Origin: Superficieibacter sp. HKU1
GTDB lineage: Bacteria > Pseudomonadota > Gammaproteobacteria > Enterobacterales > Enterobacteriaceae
DNA length: 64,000 nucleotides
Reading direction: 5' to 3'
Assembly: GCF_029319185.1 (NCBI RefSeq)
Contig: NZ_CP119754.1
Location: 4,588,001-4,652,000, forward strand
Positions 9,219 to 18,065 of the stretch are shown here, one piece after another (the first letter of the stretch is position 1; the number at the start of each line of letters is the position of its first letter). A model generated the notes under the pieces. The model searched no databases. It saw only the letters and a program-made list of their open reading frames with translations, and had not been told where the DNA came from. A program made the position numbers and the translations under genes.

Positions 9219-9428
9219 AAAAAAACGCCTGCTCTGAAACCAGAGTAGGCGTTAAAACAGGTCTGTTTGACAACATAAATGGGTGCTTCACTCAACGTTA
9301 TGTCCATGATGTTTGATGAGGCCGAAACGACATCTGGCAGGTGGACGATAAGCACCGTAAACGGCTCTGCATCATTCCTGGGTTTATGAGGCCAAACGGC
9401 GAACATAAGAGATGGAATGAGCATCTAC
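9219..9428 (-). ncRNA. glmZ: small RNA GlmZ
   Basis: The minus strand from 9428 begins GTAGATGCTCATTCCATCTC, the 5' end of E. coli GlmZ, and stays alignable to the 3' terminator stem AACGCCTACTCTG/CAGAGCAGGCGTT followed by seven Ts. GlmZ, with Hfq, base-pairs with the glmS leader and activates synthesis of glucosamine-6-phosphate synthase; RapZ and RNase E inactivate it by cleavage. Its position downstream of hemY is the E. coli locus. The stretch just before the cleavage region (around 9260-9275) differs from E. coli, reading CCCATTTATGTTGTCAAAC. Confidence 0.93.
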
Positions 9429-9436
9429 ATACAGGA

Positions 9437-9465
9437 TTATTACATACTGCTCATCCGCCTGTCAT
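9437..9465 (-). promoter_or_regulatory. sigma-70 promoter of glmZ
   Basis: On the minus strand ATGACA (-35, 9465-9460) is separated by 17 bp from TAATAA (-10, 9442-9437), and the expected GlmZ first base (9428) lies nine bases further. Spacing and placement fit a sigma-70 promoter. I see no convincing sigma-54 -24/-12 pair here, although some enterobacteria have one for glmZ. Confidence 0.7.
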
Positions 9466-9569
9466 CCCGCTGCGTTAAATCCAGAGCATTCTGGATCGCC
9501 CGTTACAGCGAAAGGCGTTAGAAGAGAAGTGAAGGATATCAATGCAGAAGCGGAGGACGCTGCGGAAAA

Positions 9570-9594
9570 CAAAAAACCCCGCCGAAGCGGGGTT
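9570..9594 (-). terminator. intrinsic terminator of the argX-hisR-leuT-proM tRNA operon
   Basis: On the minus strand AACCCCGC-TTCG-GCGGGGTT is followed by a T run. It lies seven bases beyond the CCA end of tRNA-Pro. Confidence 0.9.
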
Positions 9595-9600
9595 CAAAAT

Positions 9601-9677
9601 TGGTCGGCGAGAGAGGATTCGAACCTCCGACCCACTGGTCCCAAACCAGTTGCGCTACCAAGCTGCGCTACTCGCCG
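9601..9677 (-). tRNA. proM: tRNA-Pro (anticodon TGG)
   Basis: The 77-base tRNA runs from CGGCGAG to an encoded CCA. The anticodon loop reads TTTGGGA and the T-loop GGTTCGAATCC. It is the last tRNA of the four-gene operon, as in E. coli. Confidence 0.97.
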
Positions 9678-9715
9678 ATGTACTGCTTTTTGACTTTTTA
9701 GTTCAATTTAAGTAG

Positions 9716-9802
9716 TGGTGCGAGGGGGGGGACTTGAACCCCCACGTCCGTAAGGACACTAACACCTGAAGCTAGCGCGTCTACCAATTCCGCCACCTTC
9801 GC
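9716..9802 (-). tRNA. leuT: tRNA-Leu (anticodon CAG)
   Basis: This 87-base class II tRNA has a long variable arm (TGTCCTTACGGACG), acceptor GCGAAGG/CCTCGC and encoded CCA. The anticodon loop is CTTCAGG. Third tRNA of the operon. Confidence 0.97.
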
Positions 9803-9826
9803 ATTCCACAAAACCCTTAAATCTAA

Positions 9827-9902
9827 TGGGGTGGCTGATGGGGCTCGAACCCACGACAACCGGAATCACAATCCGGGACTCTACCAACTGAGCTACAGCC
9901 AC
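9827..9902 (-). tRNA. hisR: tRNA-His (anticodon GTG)
   Basis: A 76-base tRNA from GTGGCTG to CCA; the anticodon loop contains TTGTGAT. The 5' G pairs opposite the discriminator C to form the G-1:C73 pair typical of tRNA-His. Second tRNA of the operon. Confidence 0.97.
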
Positions 9903-9957
9903 CACTGAAATCTTTTTACGCGGTATTGAAACCACCGCAGCTCCAGCACCGGGTTAA

Positions 9958-10034
<77 letters not shown>

Positions 10035-10055
10035 TTAGCGCCGTTGCGGGGGTGG

Positions 10056-10084
10056 ATAATACGGACTTCCCACCCCTCTGTCTA
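10056..10084 (-). promoter_or_regulatory. promoter of the tRNA operon
   Basis: On the minus strand TAGACA (-35, 10084-10079), a 17-bp spacer, and TATTAT (-10, 10061-10056). The sequence after the -10 is CCACCCCCGC, a GC-rich discriminator of the type associated with stringent control of stable RNA genes. Confidence 0.8.
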
Positions 10085-10139
10085 GTGCCTTTTTAAATAA
10101 AATGCGCGTTTGGTTATGCTTTGTGCACTTTGTCGCTTA

Positions 10140-11522
10140 TTACTTCACTTTCTGCACAGAACTGAAGCGATTGAGACCAAATACCTTATAAATAAGCGTC
10201 ACAGCGGCCATAAAAATCATGCCGACAAAAAGCGACATTCGCGTGTCGTCGTTAAAACCCATCCCGATTAGTACGCAAATCAGGAACGCCATCGTCAGAT
10301 AGTTAGCCCACGGGAACAGTATTGAGCGAAACGGATGACTGGCAATCGCGGCTTTGTGCGCACGACGAAAACGCAGCTGGCTAATCAGGATCACAAACCA
10401 CGGCACCATGCCGGGCAGCACGCTGGCGCTATAGACATAGACAAACACGCGCTGAGGATTCGGAATGAGGTAATTCAGGCACGATCCAATAAGCAGGATG
10501 ACGATAGAAACGGCTACGCCCGCAACCGGCACGCCGTTACGCGATACTTTCGCCATCGCAGCAGGCAACTGACGGTTTTTTGCCAGCGCATAGAGCATAC
10601 GCCCGCAGCTGTACATGCCGCTGTTGCAGCCGGAAAGCGCAGCGGTCAATACGACAAAGTTGATGATACCCGCCGCTGCGGTAATGCCAATCTTCGCGAA
10701 GGTCAGCACAAACGGGCTGCCGTTCGAGCCGATCTCATTCCACGGGAAGATGGTGACAATCACGAAGATTGCGCCGACGTAGAAAATCAGGATACGCCAA
10801 AGCACCTTGCCCACCGCACTGCGCAGCGTAACCTGCGGGTTTTTCGCTTCGCCTGCGGTGATGCCGATCAGTTCCACGCCCTGGTAGGAGGCGACGACAA
10901 TACATAGCGCCGTCAGGAAGCCTTTCCAGCCGCCGGCAAAGAAGCCGCCGTGCTGGGTAAGATTGCCGAAGCCGATGCTATGGCCGCCGTTACCGAAACC
11001 AAAGAAAATAACGCCAAGCCCCACGACGATCATCACAATAATGGTGGTGACCTTGATCATCGCGAACCAGAACTCAATTTCGCCATATAATCGCACGGCG
11101 GCAAGATTCGCCAGCGCCACCAGCGCGACGGCAATCAGCGCGGGTATCCACTGCGCCATCTCCGGAAACCAGAACTGGACGTAAACCCCAATCGCGGTAA
11201 TTTCCGAGATACCTACCGCCATCCACATAAACCAGTACGACCAGGCGGTGAGATAGCCAAAGAACGGGCTCATATAGCGATGCGCGTACACCGCGAAGGA
11301 GCCGGTGACCGGCTCCAGAAAGAGCATTTCGCCCATCGATCGCATGATAAAGAAGACGAACACGCCCGCAATGATATAGGCCAGCAGAACGGACGGCCCG
11401 GCCCATTTAAGGGTGCTTGCCGCGCCCATAAACAGGCCCACGCCGATGGTACCTCCCAGGGCGATAAGTTCGATATGTCGGGCTTCCAGTCCTCGCTGGA
11501 GCTCCGGTTGTTTCTCAGCCAT
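10140..11522 (-). CDS. yifK: APC-family amino-acid permease YifK (threonine/serine transporter ThrP)
   Basis: The protein has about twelve membrane helices and the amino-acid permease signature near the N-terminus (LEARHIELIALGGTIGVGLF). It is nearly identical to E. coli YifK over 460 residues; the C-terminus (NRFSSVQKVK) differs. YifK imports threonine and serine and is Lrp- and GcvB-controlled in Salmonella. The start at 11522 gives MAEKQPELQRGLEARH; the frame is open further upstream to 11618, but those 32 residues are not family sequence. Confidence 0.94.
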   Translation of the reverse strand: MAEKQPELQRGLEARHIELIALGGTIGVGLFMGAASTLKWAGPSVLLAYIIAGVFVFFIMRSMGEMLFLEPVTGSFAVYAHRYMSPFFGYLTAWSYWFMWMAVGISEITAIGVYVQFWFPEMAQWIPALIAVALVALANLAAVRLYGEIEFWFAMIKVTTIIVMIVVGLGVIFFGFGNGGHSIGFGNLTQHGGFFAGGWKGFLTALCIVVASYQGVELIGITAGEAKNPQVTLRSAVGKVLWRILIFYVGAIFVIVTIFPWNEIGSNGSPFVLTFAKIGITAAAGIINFVVLTAALSGCNSGMYSCGRMLYALAKNRQLPAAMAKVSRNGVPVAGVAVSIVILLIGSCLNYLIPNPQRVFVYVYSASVLPGMVPWFVILISQLRFRRAHKAAIASHPFRSILFPWANYLTMAFLICVLIGMGFNDDTRMSLFVGMIFMAAVTLIYKVFGLNRFSSVQKVK

Positions 11523-11680
11523 AAATCCTCTGTGCTTGCAAATTTCCGGGCTGTGCCGGTTCTTTTTATGAGTAAAAACGTTGCTTATGCGCATGAACGC
11601 GCACGAATGGTTTAACAATTTTCGTTAAATGGCAAACAAAGGATTAAAGAAGTGAACGTATTGCGCAATAAACAGGCGGA

Positions 11681-11833
11681 AGGCGGGTTGGGGAAGCGAA
11701 GCCGTTACCCGGCATTAACGTGACGTTAGCCGAAATGGGTTACATGCCCGGTGGCGCTGCGCTTACCGGGCCTACAGGGATACGATTACGGGCACCTACC
11801 GTAGGCCGGGTAAGGCGAAGCCGCCACCCGGCA
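11681..11833. repeat. REP/BIME cluster between yifK and wecG
   Basis: Three alternating REP units: GGCGGGTTGGGGAAGCG near 11683, GCCCGGTGGCGCTGCGC near 11747 and GTAGGCCGGGTAAGGCG near 11801. The last two are almost identical to the units after cyaY. The block lies just past the 3' end of the ECA operon. Confidence 0.85.
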
Positions 11834-11847
11834 AAGGGCCACCAGCG

Positions 11848-12588
11848 TTACATCTTGCCGGTATAGTGCCAGCCGAGATAACGCAGCAGGCGGATCTGGC
11901 GGCTGATACGACTGGGCTGAGACAACAGCCGATACAGCCATTCCAGCCCGAGATTCTGCCACACCTTCGGCGCGCGTTTGATGTGCCCGGTGAAAACGTC
12001 ATACGTACCACCGACCCCCATATACAGCGCATCAGGATGGATCAGACGGCAATCGCGCATCAGGATCTCCTGCTTCGGCGATCCCATGGCAACGGTCACG
12101 ATTTTGGCCCCGCTATCGCGGATACGCTCAAATAACGCCTGCCGCTGTTCGGGCGCAAAATAACCGTCCTGACTGCCGACGATATTCACGTTCCACTGTC
12201 CGCGCAGTTTCGCTTCCGTCTGCGCCAGCACTTCAGGTTTACCGCCCAGCAAAAATACCGGCGTACCTTCCGCCCCTGCCCGCGCCATCAGCGCTTCCCA
12301 CAAATCCGCCCCGGCTACGCGTGACACCTGCGCATCAGGATATTTTTTACGTACCGACCGCACTACGCTGATGCCATCGGCATACTTAAACTCCGCCGCT
12401 TCAATCAGGCCGCGCACCTCGGCATTGTCTTCCACCGCCAGCATTTTTTCTGCGTTGATGGCGACCAGCGTTCCCTTGCGCAACGCGCCATCAGCGTAAA
12501 GATAATCCAGCGCATGCTGCATATCGCGCCAGCCAATCAGCTTCAGGCCACGCAGAGTATAAGACGGAGCGGACGTTGTATTCGTCAT
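11848..12588 (-). CDS. wecG: UDP-N-acetyl-D-mannosaminuronate transferase (ECA)
   Basis: WecG adds ManNAcA to the GlcNAc-PP-undecaprenyl made by WecA, giving ECA lipid II. The 246-residue protein is a WecG/TagA/CpsF family member with the E. coli length; family residues include NAEKM, LLGGKPEV and AMGSPKQEI. It is the last gene of the leftward wec operon, 11 bases after wzyE. Confidence 0.95.
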   Translation of the reverse strand: MTNTTSAPSYTLRGLKLIGWRDMQHALDYLYADGALRKGTLVAINAEKMLAVEDNAEVRGLIEAAEFKYADGISVVRSVRKKYPDAQVSRVAGADLWEALMARAGAEGTPVFLLGGKPEVLAQTEAKLRGQWNVNIVGSQDGYFAPEQRQALFERIRDSGAKIVTVAMGSPKQEILMRDCRLIHPDALYMGVGGTYDVFTGHIKRAPKVWQNLGLEWLYRLLSQPSRISRQIRLLRYLGWHYTGKM

Positions 12589-12599
12589 GAGTATCCTTA

Positions 12600-13946
12600 T
12601 CAGACTTGAGGTTGCGGCAGCGGCCGGAAACGCCTGCGGATCAGGCCCGCGCTTTCAAACAGCCAGTACAACAGTTTGGCCGCCAGCAAACAGAGGCCGA
12701 AAATCGCCAGGAAAAAGACCACGCGCGAAACAAATGAGTCCAGACCTTCACGCGCCAGCACGATCATGTTGAAGATAGCGCCAAAACAGAAGCTGTGCAG
12801 GATCGCCGATTTATAGCGATTCGTCTCCCGGTTACCCAGGGTATAAAGCCAGTCGAACCATTTGATAATCAGCCCTACGGTGACCGCGCCGAGCGGTATA
12901 AACCAGGCTCCGCCCATCACCACCAGCGAGCCAATCAGCGTCGGCGAGATCGCCAGTCCGGAATGGTTGTTAAGCACTTCCCAGGTAAAATAGTTGGCCG
13001 TATTCAGGACAATCCCCGGCCGGTCAGGCCACAGCCAGGTGGGGATAAACACGTAGAAGTCGCGCACGATAGGCGCCAGCCCCTGAAACTCGATTTTGTC
13101 GTAGTTTTGCAGCAGCAGCGCCAGGTTTTCCCACGGCGAGAAGGTATCGCGCGTCAGATACAGGAAGGTGTAAAACGCCTCGTCGCCGCTGACGTTCAGT
13201 CCGTAGCGCTTGAGCGCCAGCCAGAACATGCCAACAATGCCGAACGCCCCCGCCGCCGCCAGCATCCACAGTGAAATCCAGCCGCGAATAATCCCGATAA
13301 ACAGGAAAATGGCAAAGGCAATGATGATATTGGCACGCGTGCCGCCGACGATCATATAGGTCAGCATGCCGAAGGCCACGGTGCTGACGAGGAAAAACAG
13401 CCATGCCTGCGCATCCTGACGCAGGAAATAGAGCACCAGCATCGCCGGAATAAAGAAGTAGAAGAAGCGCTTCAGGGCCACGCCGGACACTTCGCTGGAG
13501 AAGATTTCGCTGTAGGAGTGCAGCCGGAACAGCAGGAAGCCGTTATGCATAAAGAAGATGCCGACGCTCAGCAGCGCAATGCCCATCAGCAGGATCCAGG
13601 TGAGATGCGTCTCGACCCGGTTCATGGTAAACAGCGGTCGCCGTGGCGTCAGGCGTTCGGCAGAGCGTAGCCGCGTTTTATACGTCACATAATAGACCGC
13701 ATAGAAACAGGCCGCGGCCAGCAGCGCCTGGAGCAGGATTTCCGGAGGCGCCACGCCAACATCGAAGCGAAACACCAGAATACAGGTCAGTGGAAAGCCA
13801 AAGAAAAAAGTCAGCAAAAACAGCAGTGAAAAGAAGACGTTAAAGTTAAAACGCACCCGCCGAAACTCGAAGTACGTCAGCGTGGCGATAAACAGCGTAG
13901 AGAGCAGCCAGACCACCAGCAGGCCGCAGAACTGCATCTGACTCAT
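12600..13946 (-). CDS. wzyE: ECA polymerase WzyE
   Basis: WzyE polymerises the ECA trisaccharide in the periplasmic face of the inner membrane. The 448-residue protein is strongly hydrophobic with about eleven predicted membrane helices and a periplasmic loop region (GEDEAFYTFLYLTRDTF-like segment near residue 245). E. coli WzyE is 450 residues. The start at 13946 overlaps the wecF stop as ATGA and gives MSQMQFCGLLVVWLLSTL. The C-terminal tail (RRRFRPLPQPQV) diverges from E. coli. Confidence 0.95.
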   Translation of the reverse strand: MSQMQFCGLLVVWLLSTLFIATLTYFEFRRVRFNFNVFFSLLFLLTFFFGFPLTCILVFRFDVGVAPPEILLQALLAAACFYAVYYVTYKTRLRSAERLTPRRPLFTMNRVETHLTWILLMGIALLSVGIFFMHNGFLLFRLHSYSEIFSSEVSGVALKRFFYFFIPAMLVLYFLRQDAQAWLFFLVSTVAFGMLTYMIVGGTRANIIIAFAIFLFIGIIRGWISLWMLAAAGAFGIVGMFWLALKRYGLNVSGDEAFYTFLYLTRDTFSPWENLALLLQNYDKIEFQGLAPIVRDFYVFIPTWLWPDRPGIVLNTANYFTWEVLNNHSGLAISPTLIGSLVVMGGAWFIPLGAVTVGLIIKWFDWLYTLGNRETNRYKSAILHSFCFGAIFNMIVLAREGLDSFVSRVVFFLAIFGLCLLAAKLLYWLFESAGLIRRRFRPLPQPQV

Positions 13947-15010
13947 GCTTCCTCCCCTGCCGCAATTCGCAGCGCCCGGAGCCATGGTTTCAGGTAGTTA
14001 GGCCGGAAGAACGTGATGCTGTTTTTATCGACCAAGGATAGCTGGCGCTGAGCTTCGCGGACGACGGCTTCATTCAGCGTGTCGGTGGTAAACAGCACCG
14101 GAATATGCTGCTCCGTCATATCCTGCCAGAACGGATTTTCCCGGTTCAGTACGCAGGGCACGCCCGCCTGGATCAGCAAGCATAGCGTGCCAATTCCCTG
14201 CTGGCGGGCAAAAATAAAGTAGCCCAGGTCACAGCGCTTCAGCAGCGCCAGATAGTCATCAAATTCCAGCTTCTCGCTGAGGATCTGCAGATTCTCCTCG
14301 CTGAACAGCGCCAGCCCGGCCTGACGTACTTCCGCAATATACGTCTCATTATTGGGCGGATAGCCCATAGGCACAATCGCATTCACCGTGTCGCCAAATT
14401 GCTGATGCACGGCTTTTAACGCGGCAATGTGATCGTTACTGCGATCGCCGGAATTGCCAATTAAGACCGTCAGCTTGCCGTCACGGTGAAGGGTGTCGGC
14501 CATAGTATTGAGCGAAGGCTCCATCCGGGTCGGGAAGTAAAGCAGTTCGCCGCGCACCTCTGGATGACGTTCGGCAAAATAGCTCAGGTCGCCGCGCGTG
14601 GCAAACACGCAGCCTACCCGGCCCTGCGCCAGACGACGCAACGGATAAAACAGGCGGAATTTTAGCCCGTGCGAGATCTCATACAGATCCGCTCCCCAGA
14701 TATGCCAGCTCACCTGTTGCGGCTTGATGCCACCGCTCAGCAGCGCCAGCCACAGTCCGGTATTAAACTGGCCGTGGAAGAAAAAGCGCTGCGTCCGGTC
14801 GGCTTTCGCCCTGGCGATCACGGCCTGCGCCAGCGTTTTTTTATCCGGGTAAAAGGTCAATGACAGCGCCGGAAACACCGCACCGCTTCCCACGACCATA
14901 AACTCGCGCGCGTGCTCGCCCGTGGCGGCAAGTTCATCATTGAAGAACCGCAGGACGGTCTGGTTGTGATGTGGGACGTCCGATCCCAGTACATGTATCA
15001 GTGCTGTCAT
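13943..15010 (-). CDS. wecF: TDP-Fuc4NAc:lipid II Fuc4NAc transferase
   Basis: WecF adds 4-acetamido-4,6-dideoxygalactose to ECA lipid II, completing the trisaccharide lipid III. The 355-residue product is slightly shorter than E. coli (359), the difference lying near residues 40-50. Conserved stretches include GNSGDRSN, VPMGYPPNNETYI and FARQQGIGTLCLLIQAG. It overlaps wzxE and wzyE by four bases on each side. Its donor needs dTDP-4-keto-6-deoxyglucose, whose rffGH genes are missing from this cluster. Confidence 0.95.
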   Translation of the reverse strand: MTALIHVLGSDVPHHNQTVLRFFNDELAATGEHAREFMVVGSGAVFPALSLTFYPDKKTLAQAVIARAKADRTQRFFFHGQFNTGLWLALLSGGIKPQQVSWHIWGADLYEISHGLKFRLFYPLRRLAQGRVGCVFATRGDLSYFAERHPEVRGELLYFPTRMEPSLNTMADTLHRDGKLTVLIGNSGDRSNDHIAALKAVHQQFGDTVNAIVPMGYPPNNETYIAEVRQAGLALFSEENLQILSEKLEFDDYLALLKRCDLGYFIFARQQGIGTLCLLIQAGVPCVLNRENPFWQDMTEQHIPVLFTTDTLNEAVVREAQRQLSLVDKNSITFFRPNYLKPWLRALRIAAGEEA

Positions 15011-16257
15011 GCCCGTCTACGCCAAAGTAAAAATACGCCGCTACAGAGCGTGAAATAAATAATATACGTCGCCATATAGGCCTGGGCTGCTCCCAGCGCG
15101 CCATGCGCCGGGATCAACCAATGCGAAAAGGCCATCAGCAGAACAAACTGGCTGATTTCGGCCAGAATGTAGAATCGCAGTGAGGCTTTGGCGATCACCA
15201 GATAGCCATAGACGTAAGCGCCCACTTTCAGTACGTCGCCGACCAGCTGCCAGGCAAAGAGATCGCGCATCGCCGCAAACTTTGTCGAAAACAGCAGCCA
15301 GATGGCAAAGTCGCGCAGCAGCCAGACGGTAAAACTGGCCGCCGCCACCGCAGGCAGCACGAACGTCAGCGATCGGACAATCTCCCGGCTAATTTCCTGC
15401 TTCGTCGTCAGCCTGGAGAGCGTCGGCAGCAGGTAAACGCTAAACGAGGCGGTGATAAATTGCAGGTAGGCATCAGAGATGCTGCTTACGCCCTGCCAGA
15501 TCCCCACATCGTCCCAGCTATAATGCGCCGCCAGCAGGTTTCGCATCATCACATAGGCCACCGGCAGCGTCACCGAGGTGATGAGCGCCATCAGGGTAAA
15601 TTTGCCTAACTGACCCGCCAGCCATTTGTCCCACCGCGGTTTGAGATAGTGCAACGGGATGGTACGGCGTTTCATCAGCACCAGCGCCGCCGGGATCGCT
15701 ACCAGCGCAGGCACCAGTGCCAGCCCCAGCAGCGCGCCTTCGTAGCCGCCGAAGCGATAACAGCCGTAATAGGCCACAACGCCAATAACGCTGCCCGCAA
15801 TCAGCGCCAGCGCATTGCCCGCCGCATCGCGAAAACCCTTAATAAACGCCAGCAGCAGGTTGGCCCAGGCAATACCCATCTGTACCAGCGCGACTAAACG
15901 TACCAGCCCCTGATAGTGGGTATGCCCGAACAGCCCCTGGCTGATGGGCGCGGCGGCCAGTAGAAAGACCAGCGCCAGCAGCGTGGAGAAAACCAGCACC
16001 ATCGCCGACGAGGTGCCGACCACCGTGCGTAGCTGCGCCGGATCGTCATGCGCCTGGGCGACAAATTTCGTCACTCCGTTAAAAATGCCAGCCCCGGCGA
16101 GCACGCCGAGGACGGTGACTAACTGGCGGAAGTTACCCGCCTGACCCACGCCTGACGGGCCGTAGGAGACCGCCAGCAGTTTGACCACCAGCAGTCCCGC
16201 GCCGATTTTCACCAGTGTGGACGCGGCAGTCCACACTGAAGCCTTCGCCAGCGACAT
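15007..16257 (-). CDS. wzxE: ECA lipid III flippase WzxE
   Basis: WzxE moves undecaprenyl-linked ECA trisaccharide across the inner membrane. The 416-residue protein has about twelve membrane helices and belongs to the polysaccharide-exporter (MOP) superfamily; length matches E. coli. It begins MSLAKASVWTAASTLVKIGAG, one base after the wecE stop, and overlaps wecF by ATGA. Confidence 0.95.
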   Translation of the reverse strand: MSLAKASVWTAASTLVKIGAGLLVVKLLAVSYGPSGVGQAGNFRQLVTVLGVLAGAGIFNGVTKFVAQAHDDPAQLRTVVGTSSAMVLVFSTLLALVFLLAAAPISQGLFGHTHYQGLVRLVALVQMGIAWANLLLAFIKGFRDAAGNALALIAGSVIGVVAYYGCYRFGGYEGALLGLALVPALVAIPAALVLMKRRTIPLHYLKPRWDKWLAGQLGKFTLMALITSVTLPVAYVMMRNLLAAHYSWDDVGIWQGVSSISDAYLQFITASFSVYLLPTLSRLTTKQEISREIVRSLTFVLPAVAAASFTVWLLRDFAIWLLFSTKFAAMRDLFAWQLVGDVLKVGAYVYGYLVIAKASLRFYILAEISQFVLLMAFSHWLIPAHGALGAAQAYMATYIIYFTLCSGVFLLWRRRA

Positions 16258-16258
16258 C

Positions 16259-17389
16259 TCAGGCGAAGTAACTTAATAACGAGTTGATCACCGTGCGCTG
16301 ATTAACAGGAGCCAGGTTAAAGAACAGCGGCAGGCGAAGCAAACGCTCACTTTCACGCGTGGTATACCGATCTTCACCAAAAAACTCGCCGAATTTCTCG
16401 CCTGCCGGACAATCATGCAGCGGGATGTAGTGGAATACCGCGAGGATTTCCGCTTCTTTCAGCCACGCAATCAGGCGGCTGCGATCGTCCATATCGCGCA
16501 GCTTGATATAGAACATATGCGCGTTGTGAGCACAGTCTGACGGGCAGGACGGCAGCTCAATACGCCCGGCTTTCGCCAGCGGCGACAGCGCATCGTAATA
16601 AGTTTGCCACAGCGCCAGACGCTGCTGATTAATGCGATCGGCCGCTTCCAGCTGCGCCCACAGGTAGGCTGCCTGCAAATCGGCCATCAGATAGCTGGAA
16701 CCAATATCGCGCCACGTGTATTTATCCACCTGGCCACGGAAGAACTGGCTGCGGTTGGTGCCCTTTTCGCGGATGATTTCCGCCCGCTCGATCAGCTTGC
16801 GGTCGTTAATCAGCGTCGCGCCGCCTTCGCCGCCGGCGGTGTAGTTTTTGGTTTCGTGAAAGCTAAAGCAGCCGATATGACCGATAGTGCCCAGCGCGCG
16901 GCCTTTGTAGGTAGACATTACGCCCTGCGCGGCATCTTCGACCACAAACAGGTCGTGCTTTTTGGCGATTGCCATGATGGTGTCCATCTCGCAGGCTACG
17001 CCCGCGTAATGCACCGGGACAATCGCACGGGTTTTATCGGTGATGGCCGCTTCAATCAGCGTTTCGTCGATGTTCATGGTATCCGGACGGATATCAACGA
17101 AGATGATTTTCGCGCCGCGCAGCACGAAGGCGTTGGCGGTGGAGACGAAGGTGTAGCTCGGCATGATGACTTCATCGCCAGGACCGATGTCCAGCAGCAG
17201 CGCTGCCATCTCCAGCGACGCGGTGCAGGACGGCGTCAGCAGCACTTTCGCGCTGCCAAAACGCTGCTCCATCCACTGCTGACAGCGGCGGGTATAGCCG
17301 CCGTCGCCGCAGAGCTTGCCGCTGCCCATTGCCGATTGCATATACTCGATTTCGGTTCCCACCACGGGAGGCGCATTAAATGGGATCAT
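16259..17389 (-). CDS. wecE: dTDP-4-amino-4,6-dideoxygalactose transaminase
   Basis: WecE transfers an amino group from glutamate to dTDP-4-keto-6-deoxyglucose. The 376-residue protein is a DegT/DnrJ/EryC1 aminotransferase; the PLP lysine is Lys181 in SFHETKNYTAGGEGG. Length matches E. coli RffA. It starts four bases after wecD. Its substrate would normally be made by RffH and RffG. Confidence 0.96.
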   Translation of the reverse strand: MIPFNAPPVVGTEIEYMQSAMGSGKLCGDGGYTRRCQQWMEQRFGSAKVLLTPSCTASLEMAALLLDIGPGDEVIMPSYTFVSTANAFVLRGAKIIFVDIRPDTMNIDETLIEAAITDKTRAIVPVHYAGVACEMDTIMAIAKKHDLFVVEDAAQGVMSTYKGRALGTIGHIGCFSFHETKNYTAGGEGGATLINDRKLIERAEIIREKGTNRSQFFRGQVDKYTWRDIGSSYLMADLQAAYLWAQLEAADRINQQRLALWQTYYDALSPLAKAGRIELPSCPSDCAHNAHMFYIKLRDMDDRSRLIAWLKEAEILAVFHYIPLHDCPAGEKFGEFFGEDRYTTRESERLLRLPLFFNLAPVNQRTVINSLLSYFA

Positions 17390-17393
17390 CTTG

Positions 17394-18065
17394 TCACCTG
17401 TATAGCCAGAACGCGGTGCTTTCTACGTTCGCACCGCTCTGAATGTAACGTTTAAGCGCGGCGGTGTTGCCCACCTGGGTCGCCACCCGCACTGTTTTTT
17501 TGCCGCGGGCCTGCGCCCAGTTCAGCGCCGCCTGCATCAGTTCCGCACCCGCACCGCGTCCGGCCAGCAGGCCGATACGCGCGTCGGTTTCATTAAGCTC
17601 ACGCAGCGAGACATACCCGCGGATATCGCCGCTTTCCGCCCGTAATAGCAGGCACTGGTGATCAAAGGTGCCGCGCACCGCGTTTTCAATCCAGCGGGCA
17701 TAAAAGCGCCCGCTGTCCTGCGGCGGATACCACGGCGCACGAAAACGGCTCAGCGCAAAGTCCTGCGCGGCCATGTCACGCAGCGCCGGGATATCCGACT
17801 CTGTCGCCACTTCAGCGGCAACAGAGATGCCGGGTTTCACCGTGAGCCCCAGATCGACTTCACCTTCCACCAGCCGAAAACCTAACTGTTGTAGCGCATC
17901 CAGCCAGTCTGCACGGTCTGCCGGTATTTTTGCCTGCACTCGTGACCAGCCGGAAAGCGCGTTAGTGGTTAATTCTGCCGCGCTGTCGTCAATACGCACA
18001 ATGGCGCTTTGCAGCCCAAAGAACGCGCTTTCCCAGTCGAGCGGCTCAACGCGGGCGCAAAGCAT
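17394..18065 (-). CDS. wecD: dTDP-fucosamine acetyltransferase
   Basis: WecD acetylates TDP-4-amino-4,6-dideoxygalactose to TDP-Fuc4NAc. The 223-residue GNAT protein has the acetyl-CoA loop RIGLLAGRGAGAELM and C-terminal GNTAALKRYIQSGANVEST; E. coli has 224 residues. The start ATG (18063-18065) shares one base with the wecC TGA stop. In E. coli rffG and rffH lie between wecC and wecD; here they are absent and coupling is direct. Confidence 0.95.
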   Translation of the reverse strand: MLCARVEPLDWESAFFGLQSAIVRIDDSAAELTTNALSGWSRVQAKIPADRADWLDALQQLGFRLVEGEVDLGLTVKPGISVAAEVATESDIPALRDMAAQDFALSRFRAPWYPPQDSGRFYARWIENAVRGTFDHQCLLLRAESGDIRGYVSLRELNETDARIGLLAGRGAGAELMQAALNWAQARGKKTVRVATQVGNTAALKRYIQSGANVESTAFWLYR

